64,000 bases of DNA. Source: Glaciecola sp. HTCC2999. GTDB lineage: Bacteria > Pseudomonadota > Gammaproteobacteria > Enterobacterales > Alteromonadaceae. Every line of letters starts with the position of its first letter. Position 1 is the stretch's first letter. The stretch is from contig CATECQ010000050.1 in assembly GCA_949498985.1 (NCBI GenBank), forward strand, positions 1-64,000. The letters are read 5' to 3'. The notes under the pieces were generated by a model. It saw only the letters and a list, made by a program, of their open reading frames with translations. It ran no database searches and was not told the DNA's origin. Below, one piece after another: positions 1-8,129 of the stretch. The translations under genes and the position numbers were made by a program.

Positions 1-1
1 A

Positions 2-61
2 AAAGTGCGTCGTAGCATCGCGCGTGTTAAAACCATTTTGACCCAAAAGGCTGGTGAATAA
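2..61 (+). CDS. rpmC: Ribosomal protein L29, C-terminal end (partial)
   Basis: The open frame entering from the left edge reads [19 protein letters not shown] and stops at TAA, which shares its last base with the rpsQ start codon (TAATG). This matches the known C-terminus of L29 (VRRDVARVKTLL in E. coli), and rpmC precedes rpsQ in the S10 operon of nearly all bacteria. L29 is a large-subunit protein near the nascent peptide exit. Only the last 19 residues are inside the window. Confidence 0.9.
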   Translation, partial: KVRRSIARVKTILTQKAGE

Positions 62-312
62 TGACTGAACAAACTATTCGTACAGTACAAGGTCGTGTGG
101 TCAGCAACAAGATGGATAAGACCATCACTGTTGCAGTTGAACGTAAAGTGAAGCACCCTATTTATGGGAAATTCATCAAACGTACTACTAAACTACACGC
201 ACATGACGAAGCTAACGTGTGTAATGAAGGCGATTTCGTGTCAATCACTGAATGTCGTCCTCTTTCTAAGTCTAAGACTTGGATGTTAGTTGACGTAATT
301 ACTAAAGCGTAA
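61..312 (+). CDS. rpsQ: 30S ribosomal protein S17
   Basis: The 83-residue protein is a full-length S17, an OB-fold primary 16S rRNA-binding protein of the small subunit. Recognisable signatures are [18 protein letters not shown] near the N-terminus, the HPIYGKF segment, and the HAHDEAN and [11 protein letters not shown] stretches. It overlaps the rpmC stop codon by one base, so it is translationally coupled as the last gene of the S10 operon. What is odd is the downstream side: rplN and the spc operon, which follow rpsQ in most gammaproteobacteria, are absent, and an intrinsic terminator follows directly. Confidence 0.98.
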   Translation: MTEQTIRTVQGRVVSNKMDKTITVAVERKVKHPIYGKFIKRTTKLHAHDEANVCNEGDFVSITECRPLSKSKTWMLVDVITKA

Positions 313-337
313 TTCTCGCTTTATTATTGCAAGAATA

Positions 338-371
338 TAAAAGCCGCTGTGATAATCACAGCGGCTTTTTT
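338..371 (+). terminator. Rho-independent terminator of the S10 operon
   Basis: A perfect 13-bp stem (arm 340-352, AAAGCCGCTGTGA; arm 356-368) closes a TAA loop and runs into a T tract at 366-371. It sits 27 bases after the rpsQ stop, so it ends the S10 operon. Confidence 0.95.
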
Positions 372-398
372 GTATGTACTTTTACTTAATTTTAGATT

Positions 399-425
399 AA
401 AAAAACTCAGCTTGAAAGCTGAGTT
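399..425 (-). terminator. Terminator for the malate-synthase-domain gene
   Basis: The arms AACTCAGCTT (404-413) and AAGCTGAGTT (416-425) form a perfect hairpin. On the minus strand it is followed by a T run (complement of A399-A405), so it ends transcripts coming from the gene at 476-937. Confidence 0.85.
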
Positions 426-475
426 GTAAAGCTTATGTATGTAGGGTACATAAGTTGATGTCTCCAAAATATATC

Positions 476-937
476 TTAAATTGTATATTCAGAACCATCT
501 GGAGCTGTGAATTCACGTTGTGTATTAAATTCTACTTGTATATCTTGAATTCCTGCACAATGGGTTTGGCCACGAGAACCATTACGGTCAAATTGGATTT
601 CAATGTGCAAATCTTTCTCTTTCAGTACAATAGACTCAGGTGACTCTTTGTGACCACATAATGCAACGAATTGCTTAGGTTCTTTTAAACCACAATGTGA
701 CCCATCTTTAAAAAATGCCATGACATGACGAAAATACACAATATATTGTTTAACATCAGCATGTGAACCACTATCTAATGGGAAACGATCATCTAACATC
801 TGTGTGACTAATTGTGGGTTCACCATAATTTGATAAGCGCTTTGCCAGCGTATATTGGCCATACTAGTAAAGTGACCTATGGTAGCTGGCTGAGCATTTG
901 CTTGCGTCTGATGTAAGTTAATTGCTGGCATGTTCAT
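476..937 (-). CDS. Small protein equal to the alpha/beta domain of malate synthase G
   Basis: This 153-residue protein aligns, from memory, with E. coli GlcB around its domain appended to the TIM barrel. MLDDRFPLDSGSHADV matches FLDESLPLENGSYQDV, and EPKQFVALCGHKESPESIVL plus DLHIEIQ continue the match up to AGIQDIQVE. It then jumps to REFTAPDGSEYTI, matching RHYTAADGSEISL, skipping exactly the barrel segment that holds the catalytic EDSVAAVDAEDK. It therefore has no malate synthase active site. AGGAGA precedes the ATG. It is divergent from the DUF3612 regulator, a neighbour I associate with glyoxylate-shunt genes in Vibrio and Shewanella, but no aceA or aceB is present here. The function is unknown; a role bound to the glyoxylate shunt is inference. 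Confidence 0.8.
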   Translation of the reverse strand: MNMPAINLHQTQANAQPATIGHFTSMANIRWQSAYQIMVNPQLVTQMLDDRFPLDSGSHADVKQYIVYFRHVMAFFKDGSHCGLKEPKQFVALCGHKESPESIVLKEKDLHIEIQFDRNGSRGQTHCAGIQDIQVEFNTQREFTAPDGSEYTI

Positions 938-1083
938 AGTGTTTCTCCTGATGACAAATCATCAATGTATAAGATAAGTGTTTCAATTCAATGCGTGATA
1001 TGACGTGATAAAAAGTCATTGTCTGCGCTTGATTTAAATAATAGAATAAAAATTGAAATAATTTCACAATAAAAATTACACAA

Positions 1084-1096
1084 TGTAAATTTTACA
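1084..1096. promoter_or_regulatory. Palindrome in the divergent promoter region, candidate operator
   Basis: TGTAAATTTTACA is a perfect 13-base odd palindrome, 54 bases upstream of the DUF3612 regulator start and inside the 213-base intergenic region shared with the divergent small gene. RamB/PrpR-type regulators commonly control themselves and their divergent neighbour, so this is a candidate autoregulatory operator. That assignment is inference. Confidence 0.4.
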
Positions 1097-1150
1097 AAAA
1101 ACAACTAAAGTCTTATACGATGGCACTAATAAGTGTAAAAGGCGGATATC

Positions 1151-2716
1151 ATGAAATCGGTACTGGGTAATAATAGTGGTAGTTTAGGTCGAAAAACTCA
1201 TTTACTAGGCACTAAAGTGCGTAACTTACGTAAGCGAAATAACCTGACTTTAGATGATTTATCGTCTCGTTGTGTTCGGTTTGATGCCCAAAATGCGCCA
1301 TCTGTATCGTATTTATCCATGATCGAACGGGGTAAACGAGTGCCTAGTCGTGACATGTTAGACGTCATTGCCCAGGTGTTTCAAAAAGAACCCAGTTGGT
1401 TTTTAGATGATGAGCCTGAACAGGATGATATTATTATTGATAAAGGTTCTCATGGTGGCATATCAGGGATGCCCTTAGAGCCGAGTTTTTTATTCACAAA
1501 TGATATTTTGCAAATTGCTATACCTGAAATGTTGTCACAAACAGGTATTAGTGGTCGGCAGTTTGCTCATTTGCTTATTCGAGCGCACCAAGAACACCAT
1601 CAAAATCATTTTCCTGATCTGGAAAAAGCTGCTGAAGAAGTGGGTATGAAACGCATGCCTCTGACTTCACAAGAGCTCATGTTACTGGCGCAGCAACAGG
1701 GACTGAGTATTAAATGGTTCTCACGTTTGCCGCCAGGATTTGCAGCACAGTATGGCGTCCAAAAAACTTCAATAGTGACTTCATATTTAGGACCTAAAAA
1801 CACAGTCTACTTAAATAAAATGTTAGCAGATTCTGAACGGCGCTTAAAATACGATATTGCCGTGCATATCGGCCATAGTGTATTGCATAATAATGATGGT
1901 TTAAAAAGCGTGTTAGTGACCGGTCTTAATCAATATTCCGTTATGCAAGGAGGTAATAACCAGCAGCTGCAATCATCCCAGATCAATACCCAAGATATTT
2001 TACAAGCATGGCGTGATTTTGAGGCAAGTTTTTTTGCCGGAGCGCTGCTGTGCCCGAAAGTACCATTTAGACAACTACTCGACCGCAACGGTTATGAGAT
2101 TGCTACTCATGAGCTGGTAGGAGTCTCTGCTTCTGTTGCAATGCGTCGCATGACTGCAGTATCACCTTATAAGCATTGGCATTATTTTGATGCATATGCG
2201 CCGGGTAAGCTCAAGGCAGTTTATCGAGGCAATGGTATCCCTTTGCCTTGGGGTAACATGCGTGAAGTTGCTGATCCTTGTCAACATTGGGCGGTATTTA
2301 GGATGATCAACACCCCTGTTAAAGGCACTTCTGCTCAGTTGTCTATTTTAAATGTGGGTAATGAGCCTAGGATCTATTGTTGTGAATCCACGAATGTGAC
2401 TGATATGGCAAATAATAAACATGTCTTGTGCTCAGGTATTGATTTAAATCCTGCGATCACTGCTCAAGGTGGAGATGCTCAAGACATTGCACATGAAATT
2501 AAACAATTATGTGTCAAAGGTGGCGGTAAAGCACAACTTCCTGTTTCAGTGCAGAAAAAACTGCAAAGTGTCGCTCGTATTCTCAATATTCACTGGGTCG
2601 AACGTGGTGTAAAAACAGACCCGCGTTTAATTTGTTCTAGAGGTGCTGAATGTCCACGCGAACCCAGTTGTTATGCCGACGATGAAAATGTCATTGCCAG
2701 TAGTTTTATAGCATAG
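1151..2716 (+). CDS. XRE-family regulator of the PrpR/RamB short-chain fatty acid type (DUF3612)
   Basis: The 521-residue protein starts with a helix-turn-helix domain at about residues 20-86 (LSSRCVRF, SYLSMIERGKRVPSRDML). A middle region follows with a degenerate ImmA/IrrE-like motif, HIGHSVLH, at 239-246. The C-terminus is cysteine-rich (YCCES, VLCSG, then CSRGAECPREPSC). This layout is that of ScfR/RamB/PrpR regulators, which sense acyl-CoA or redox state and control glyoxylate or methylcitrate genes; mycobacterial PrpR binds an iron-sulfur cluster near its C-terminal cysteines. An AAGGCGG ribosome site lies 8 bases before ATG. It is divergent from the malate-synthase-domain gene, which is its likely target. 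The DNA-binding role is secure; the ligand is inferred. Confidence 0.85.
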   Translation: MKSVLGNNSGSLGRKTHLLGTKVRNLRKRNNLTLDDLSSRCVRFDAQNAPSVSYLSMIERGKRVPSRDMLDVIAQVFQKEPSWFLDDEPEQDDIIIDKGSHGGISGMPLEPSFLFTNDILQIAIPEMLSQTGISGRQFAHLLIRAHQEHHQNHFPDLEKAAEEVGMKRMPLTSQELMLLAQQQGLSIKWFSRLPPGFAAQYGVQKTSIVTSYLGPKNTVYLNKMLADSERRLKYDIAVHIGHSVLHNNDGLKSVLVTGLNQYSVMQGGNNQQLQSSQINTQDILQAWRDFEASFFAGALLCPKVPFRQLLDRNGYEIATHELVGVSASVAMRRMTAVSPYKHWHYFDAYAPGKLKAVYRGNGIPLPWGNMREVADPCQHWAVFRMINTPVKGTSAQLSILNVGNEPRIYCCESTNVTDMANNKHVLCSGIDLNPAITAQGGDAQDIAHEIKQLCVKGGGKAQLPVSVQKKLQSVARILNIHWVERGVKTDPRLICSRGAECPREPSCYADDENVIASSFIA

Positions 2717-2733
2717 GGTGTTTAGGAAGGTAC

Positions 2734-3381
2734 TCAGGATGCCTTAACTAAACCTTGTTCAATGGCATAGCGAACGAGCTCCGCAAGGTTATCGATATTT
2801 AGTTTGGATTTTATATTACGCCGATGTGCTTCGACAGTTCTAACACTGATGTTGAGTGTTTGCGCTATCGCTTTACTGGATTGACCGGTAGCAATTTGAG
2901 ATAACACCATTTGCTCGCGCGCGGTGAGTCTCTCATTCGAAGGTGTATTTGAGTTTGTTAGCAGCATTTGCGCAATGTTACTGCCAAAATAAGGTCGGCC
3001 CTGAGCAACAGTCTTAATAGCCTGATAGACCTCTTCAGAATCAGTATCTTTTAAAATGTAACCAGACGCTCCAGAATGAACCGCATTTTTCACAAATTCA
3101 GCACTTTCATGCATACTAAAAATCAGTATTTTGGTATCCGGAAATGCTTCTTTGATAATTTCGGTGGCTTCTAGTCCGTTTTGATTAGGCATACTGATGT
3201 CCATTAAAATGACATCGGGTAAGCATTGTTTGGTAGTATTGAGTACTTCCGTTCCGTCATTACAGGCACCGACAATGTCGATATCGACATAAAATGACAA
3301 ACAAGCACTCAATCCGTCACGTACCATCGGGTGGTCATCAACAAGCATGATCTTTATAGGGGAAGGTGAGAGTGGTTTCAT
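2734..3381 (-). CDS. NarL/LuxR-family response regulator
   Basis: The 215-residue protein has an N-terminal receiver domain (IKIMLVDDHPMVRDG, phospho-acceptor Asp in VILMDISMPNQNG, Lys in GYILKDTDSEE). A C-terminal LuxR helix-turn-helix follows from about residue 150 (LTAREQMVLSQIATGQSSKA, then VRTVEAHRRNIKSKL). Its start codon overlaps the end of the upstream histidine kinase gene by 4 bases (ATGA), so the pair is one unit. It is divergent from the TRAP genes dctPQM, so control of that uptake system is the natural reading. Family and mechanism are sure; the target is inferred. Confidence 0.93.
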   Translation of the reverse strand: MKPLSPSPIKIMLVDDHPMVRDGLSACLSFYVDIDIVGACNDGTEVLNTTKQCLPDVILMDISMPNQNGLEATEIIKEAFPDTKILIFSMHESAEFVKNAVHSGASGYILKDTDSEEVYQAIKTVAQGRPYFGSNIAQMLLTNSNTPSNERLTAREQMVLSQIATGQSSKAIAQTLNISVRTVEAHRRNIKSKLNIDNLAELVRYAIEQGLVKAS

Positions 3382-4799
3382 ACTGTCTCCGAAACGATAG
3401 GCTCTTGTTGTTGAGTATAGTGATGGGCAAAAGCGGAACGAGGTATTTTTGCTATCACTGAGGTCCCTTTACGACTTGAGGTGATCTTAAACTGCCCACG
3501 ATGATATTTAACTCGTTCTGCTAAATTTCGTGTCCCAATTCCAGTATGTAGGGAGGGTTCATCATGATTGATTTCAGGCATACCGATACCATTATCTTGA
3601 ATAGTTAAAGTCAGCCAGTCATCAATAATAGCTAAATCAATGTTGGTCATAGTGGCTTGAGCGTGTTTCTCAATATTCATTAATGATTCTTGGACGACCC
3701 GGTATAAGGTGATGTTAATATGATCCGGTAATAATTTACTCAATGAAGGTTTAGTGATGGTGACTGCAATATTGGTGCGCTCCGAAAACTCTTTGCCTAA
3801 CGCTTCCATTGCGTCTGATAATCCCAATTCATCTAAGATTCGAGGATGGAGGTGATGAGAGATTCGGCGAATTTCAGTAATGGCATTACTTAAATTGGTT
3901 TGAGCTTGAGTTAATGGTTGCGGTTTATTGATATTTTCGCGCGCTAAAAACTTACCGGTTGCTTCTAGTGAATATTTGATTGATACCAATACTTGTACGA
4001 TCCCATCGTGTAATTCACGAGAAATATGACGTTGTTCGTCTTCTTGTAGTGTAATAATTTTTTGGCCCAACTGGTCAATCTGTTTATCGGTTTCTTTTTT
4101 TTGAGTGAAATGTAAAATCGTACCAATAGCAAAAATTACAAATATCGATGACATCGCCACAAATAAAATGATAAAGCGAGTATTGTCGGTATGTTCGTCA
4201 ATTGCGCTTTGAACTGAGTTAAGCTGCTGCTGCACATTATCTAAATATACTCCGGTTCCCATCATCCAACCCCACTTAGGTAAAAAGTCAGAATAACTCA
4301 GCTTCTCGGTGACAGTTTCAGTCGAGGGTTGATTCCATGGATAGCGATAATAGTCGCCACCATTTTTCGCGTTTTCGATCAGTATCTGAATCGTCGGTTC
4401 ACCTTTATCGTTGAGTAAATCCCAATAATTTTGTCCGACTCGATAAGGTTCTGTAGGCAATACAATGTTCGTACCTAATTCATCATACACAAAGAAATAT
4501 CCATCATGGCCATTGTAAATTAAGGTTGATAAAATATTAGCAACGAGTTCTTGAGCATTCTCATCATCTTGGGCAGCACTGGCATAAATGTGTTGAATTG
4601 ATGCTTTTGCAATCTCGGTATAATTTTTGAGTTCTTGTTGTTTTTGTTCGATCAAAAACGATTCTAATGTGGCAACATTTTGTTCAGATAAATCACGATA
4701 TTCATTGGTCACAAAAATATACGTAAACAAAGCAGTTAAAATCACTTGGATAACTGCAAATAATTGAATCCGAAATGAAAAAGGCATGAGTAAGACCAA
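3378..4799 (-). CDS. Cache-domain sensor histidine kinase (HisKA_3 type)
   Basis: The 473-residue membrane kinase has a transmembrane helix near residues 8-28. A periplasmic single-Cache domain follows, with GYFFVYDELGTNIVLPTEP and the WGWMMGTGVYLD signature. A second helix lies near 207-228, then a HisKA_3 dimerisation domain with the phosphorylatable His in EQRHISRELHDGIVQ, and a HATPase_c domain (NIEKHAQAT, DNGIGM, GIGTRNLAERV). It feeds the NarL-type regulator encoded 4 bases into its own end. Cache sensors of this kind often bind small carboxylic acids, which would fit the divergent TakP-like TRAP transporter. No ligand can be read from sequence alone. Confidence 0.93.
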   Translation of the reverse strand: MVLLMPFSFRIQLFAVIQVILTALFTYIFVTNEYRDLSEQNVATLESFLIEQKQQELKNYTEIAKASIQHIYASAAQDDENAQELVANILSTLIYNGHDGYFFVYDELGTNIVLPTEPYRVGQNYWDLLNDKGEPTIQILIENAKNGGDYYRYPWNQPSTETVTEKLSYSDFLPKWGWMMGTGVYLDNVQQQLNSVQSAIDEHTDNTRFIILFVAMSSIFVIFAIGTILHFTQKKETDKQIDQLGQKIITLQEDEQRHISRELHDGIVQVLVSIKYSLEATGKFLARENINKPQPLTQAQTNLSNAITEIRRISHHLHPRILDELGLSDAMEALGKEFSERTNIAVTITKPSLSKLLPDHINITLYRVVQESLMNIEKHAQATMTNIDLAIIDDWLTLTIQDNGIGMPEINHDEPSLHTGIGTRNLAERVKYHRGQFKITSSRKGTSVIAKIPRSAFAHHYTQQQEPIVSETV

Positions 4800-5035
4800 A
4801 GATGTATGTTAATGCACTGTAAATTTTCTCAGGTTTTTAGTCCCAAAGCTATGCCTTAGTGCAATATAAATCAACTATTAGACCATGGTCGTAGGTGTTA
4901 ATACTAACTCAGGCATAGTAGTTGTACGAATAGAGCTTTGGCAATAATTCATTTACATTTCATGCACAATTTAACTAACATAATTAAGACGTTTTTAGTT
5001 GTATACATCCACACTAGAGTATTAAAGGAAAACTT

Positions 5036-6145
5036 ATGAAAATTAAAGCTCTTATTTCAGCCTTAGCTGCAGCCGTTGTTATCGGCTCATTGTCAGGCTG
5101 TTCTGATAAAGCAGAATCAAATACTGCTGCAGCTGCACCACAAGAAGTGCAAACAGTAAACTGGCGTTTAGCTGAAACTTGGGGACCGAACTTCCCAGTT
5201 TTTGGTGATGCGACTAAAAATATGGCCCGTATGGTTGATGAAATGTCTGGCGGTCGCTTTAAAATCCGTATCGACTCTTCAAACAAGCATAAATCTGCAC
5301 TAGGTATTTTTGATTTCGTAAGAACAGGTCAATACCAAATGGGTCACTCAGCGTCTTATTACTGGAAAGGTAAAGACATTGAGACATTATTCTTCACTAC
5401 ATTACCTTTCGGTATGACTACTGCTGAGCAATATGCATGGTTCTATCATGGCGGTGGTATGGAATTAATGAAAGAGACTTATGACAAATATGGCATCATG
5501 TCTTTCCCTGGTGGTAACACAGGTAACCAAATGGGCGGTTGGTTCCGTAAGGAAATCAATTCATTATCTGACCTTGAAGGCCTGAAAATGCGTATTCCTG
5601 GTTTTGCTGGTGAAGTATTAGCAAAATTAGGTGCTAAGCCGACTAACATTCCTTCTGCAGAGTTATATACTGCGTTAGAGCGTAATACAATTGATGCACT
5701 AGAGTGGGTCGGTCCATCACTTGATTTACGCATGGGTTTCCATAAAATTGCACCTTACTACTACACTGGCTGGCATGAGCCTGCAACTGAGTTACAGTTC
5801 ATGGTCAACCAAGCTGCATTTGATGAATTACCTGCTGATTTACAACAGATCTTAGTTGTTGCAATGAAAACTGCTGCGTATGACATGTACACACAGTCAA
5901 CTCACGAAAGTGCAATTAACTTAGCGACTCTTCAACAAGACTTCCCGAATGTGAAAATCCGTTCATTCTCACCAGAGATTATGAATGCGATAAAAGCGGA
6001 AAATGACAAGTTATTAGTTGAATTCGCTGCTGCAGATCCACAGTCTAAGAAAATCTTAGATTCAATCGAAAGCTACAAAATTAAAGCACGCCAGTGGACA
6101 AACTTCTCTGACCGCGCTTACTTAGATAACTTTGATTCTAAGTAG
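5036..6145 (+). CDS. dctP: TRAP transporter substrate-binding lipoprotein, TakP/DctP family
   Basis: The 369-residue protein binds the substrate for the dctQM permease. Family markers are FPGGNTGNQMGGWF (158-170), LKMRIPG with the carboxylate-binding Arg at 186, EWVGP at 223-227, and YYYTGWHE. EWVGP and the aromatic stretch are typical of TakP, which binds 2-oxo acids, so a keto- or monocarboxylate is the likely ligand. The N-terminus ends in a lipobox, LSGC with Cys22, so the protein should be membrane anchored. This is unusual for Gram-negative TRAP binding proteins, which are mostly soluble. Almost the same signal peptide occurs on the M3 peptidase at 14.8-17.0 kb. AAAGGAAAA precedes the ATG. 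Confidence 0.92.
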   Translation: MKIKALISALAAAVVIGSLSGCSDKAESNTAAAAPQEVQTVNWRLAETWGPNFPVFGDATKNMARMVDEMSGGRFKIRIDSSNKHKSALGIFDFVRTGQYQMGHSASYYWKGKDIETLFFTTLPFGMTTAEQYAWFYHGGGMELMKETYDKYGIMSFPGGNTGNQMGGWFRKEINSLSDLEGLKMRIPGFAGEVLAKLGAKPTNIPSAELYTALERNTIDALEWVGPSLDLRMGFHKIAPYYYTGWHEPATELQFMVNQAAFDELPADLQQILVVAMKTAAYDMYTQSTHESAINLATLQQDFPNVKIRSFSPEIMNAIKAENDKLLVEFAAADPQSKKILDSIESYKIKARQWTNFSDRAYLDNFDSK

Positions 6146-6166
6146 TTATATTAATTAAGTAAGATA

Positions 6167-6195
6167 AGGCATCTATCTGTGATAGGTGCCTTTTT
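6167..6195 (+). terminator. Intercistronic hairpin with T tract between dctP and dctQ
   Basis: AGGCATCTATC (6167-6177) pairs with GATAGGTGCCT (6181-6191) with one G-T wobble, followed by TTTTT. Lying inside the operon, it should end most transcripts after dctP and let some continue. That would give more binding protein than permease. Confidence 0.8.
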
Positions 6196-6271
6196 GTTGT
6201 ATTTAGCATTATCTTAACTCAAGTGATTTGAACGCTCACTGGTTTTATATTTACAAAAATAGCAGGAACTC

Positions 6272-6805
6272 ATGAATTTTTTACACAATGCATTACGTAA
6301 GTTGATAGATGCAATGGGCCAATTATGCGTCATTTTGATGCTATTAATGGTTGCCAATGTATTCTATGACGTTTTGATGCGATATTTTTTCAACGACGTC
6401 AGTATTGGCATGCAAGAGTTAGAATGGCATTTATTTGCAGCAATGTTCATGTTTGGTATAGGTTATACCCTTAAAGAAAATGCGCATGTCCGCGTCGATA
6501 TTTTTTATGAAAAATTACTTCCTCATACCCAAGCTTATATTGATATTTTTGCAGCGTTAATTTTCACATTACCGATTACGCTGATTATTATGTATTACGG
6601 CTATGGTTATGCCGTAGATGCTTATCAAATTAACGAAGGTAGTCCTGATCCGGGTGGTTTACCTTATCGCTGGATTATCCGTTCGGTGATCCCGATTTCT
6701 AATGTATTTTTACTCTTATGTATTTTCTATACCATTTTAGAAAACGTGCTTAAGTTACAAGGTCCGAATGAACATGAAGACCACATGCATAGCGAGGGCG
6801 TGTAA
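6272..6805 (+). CDS. dctQ: TRAP transporter small permease subunit
   Basis: The 177-residue membrane protein has four hydrophobic segments. It carries the DctQ signatures MQELEWHLFAAMFMFGIGYT and KENAHVRVDIFYE, the conserved stretch linking helices 2 and 3. DctQ forms the inner-membrane permease with DctM and takes part in coupling substrate uptake to the sodium gradient. AGCAGGAA lies before the ATG. The stop codon is two bases from the dctM start, so the two permease genes are coupled. It lies 126 bases after dctP, across the intercistronic hairpin. Confidence 0.93.
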   Translation: MNFLHNALRKLIDAMGQLCVILMLLMVANVFYDVLMRYFFNDVSIGMQELEWHLFAAMFMFGIGYTLKENAHVRVDIFYEKLLPHTQAYIDIFAALIFTLPITLIIMYYGYGYAVDAYQINEGSPDPGGLPYRWIIRSVIPISNVFLLLCIFYTILENVLKLQGPNEHEDHMHSEGV

Positions 6806-6807
6806 AT

Positions 6808-8088
6808 ATGGAAGGTATATTATTATTTTTTGTTGCTCTAATATTCTTATTTTTAGGGTATTACGTAGCATTCACCTTTGCCGGTGTTTCAGTCTTAGTG
6901 GGTGTGTTTTTCCTCGGTGCTGATTTGTTTGAGTTCATGCCTTACCGAATTATGAGCATTATGGAAAATACGACGTTAATGTCGATACCAATGTTTATTT
7001 TTATGGGGATCGTATTACAAAAAACCGGTCTAGCCGAACGTTTATTAGAGTCTTCGGCCAAATTATTTGGTGGTATGTCCGGCGGTGTAGCAATCTCTAC
7101 GATTATCGTTGGTGCGCTGTTAGCGGCTTCTACCGGAGTGGTGGGTGCATCAGTTGTTGCTATGGGCGTTATTTCATTACCCGTCATGTTAAAAAATAAT
7201 TACCATCAGCCCACGGCTGCTGGCGTTATTTGTGCTTCAGGTACACTAGGACAAATCATTCCTCCATCGATTATTTTAATTATCCTTGGCGATGTGATGG
7301 GCTTGGCCGTTGGTGACTTATTTAAAGCTGCTGTTATCCCAGGTATGATGCTCATCGGTGCGTATGTGTTATATATTTTGGCACTTAGCTATGTGAAACC
7401 TGAATTCTGCCCACCCATCCCTGTGCATGAAGATAAAGCTACGATTTTGAAGCAAGCTGCTCGTGATATTGTGCCGCCGTTACTGTTAATTGTCGCCGTT
7501 TTAGGTTCTATTTTCTCGGGAATTGCTACACCAACAGAATCCTCGGCTATTGGAGCAGTAGGCGCACTAGTTTTGGCGCAGTTCTATGGCGGCGTGTCGA
7601 TTAAAACGATTTTCCAAGTGTCAAAAGAGTCGGTTAAAGTATCATCTATGATTTTTGCGGTACTCATCGGTGCAACAGCTTTTTCAATGGTCTTTAGTTA
7701 TTCTGGTGGTGAGCATTTGGTCGAAGAGTTCTTCCTCGATTTACCAGGTGAGAAGTGGACATTCATTATTTTGGTTATGATTGCAATTTTGATCTTAGGA
7801 TTCTTTATTGATTTTATTGAAATTGCATTTTTAGTTGTTCCGATAATTACACCCGTCGCTATGGCATTAGATATTGATTTAATTTGGTTTGCGATTTTGA
7901 TTTCAATGAACTTACAGACCTCCTTTCTCTCGCCTCCATTTGGATTTAGTTTATTTTATCTTAAAGGGGTGGCGCCGAAGTCGATGAAAACGACGACCAT
8001 ATACAAAGGAGCGGTACCATTTATTATCCTCCAAGTATTAGTGCTCGGGTTAATCGTGGCATTCCCAGAAACATTTATAATGTTTTAG
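6808..8088 (+). CDS. dctM: TRAP transporter large permease subunit
   Basis: The 426-residue polytopic protein spans the inner membrane about a dozen times and forms the translocation path. Family marks include NTTLMSIPMFIFMGIVL, AASTGVVGASVVAMG, the ASGTLGQIIPPSI loop, GIATPTESSAIGAVG, and the C-terminal NLQTSFLSPPFGFSLFYLKG. The length is normal for DctM. The gene begins two bases after dctQ and ends 41 bases before a strong terminator. With DctP and DctQ it forms a complete TRAP system, presumably for 2-oxo or other organic acids, under the divergent two-component pair. Confidence 0.95.
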   Translation: MEGILLFFVALIFLFLGYYVAFTFAGVSVLVGVFFLGADLFEFMPYRIMSIMENTTLMSIPMFIFMGIVLQKTGLAERLLESSAKLFGGMSGGVAISTIIVGALLAASTGVVGASVVAMGVISLPVMLKNNYHQPTAAGVICASGTLGQIIPPSIILIILGDVMGLAVGDLFKAAVIPGMMLIGAYVLYILALSYVKPEFCPPIPVHEDKATILKQAARDIVPPLLLIVAVLGSIFSGIATPTESSAIGAVGALVLAQFYGGVSIKTIFQVSKESVKVSSMIFAVLIGATAFSMVFSYSGGEHLVEEFFLDLPGEKWTFIILVMIAILILGFFIDFIEIAFLVVPIITPVAMALDIDLIWFAILISMNLQTSFLSPPFGFSLFYLKGVAPKSMKTTTIYKGAVPFIILQVLVLGLIVAFPETFIMF

Positions 8089-8129
8089 TGAGTGCATGAA
8101 GGACTCTGGTCATTAATCAATAAAGTATA

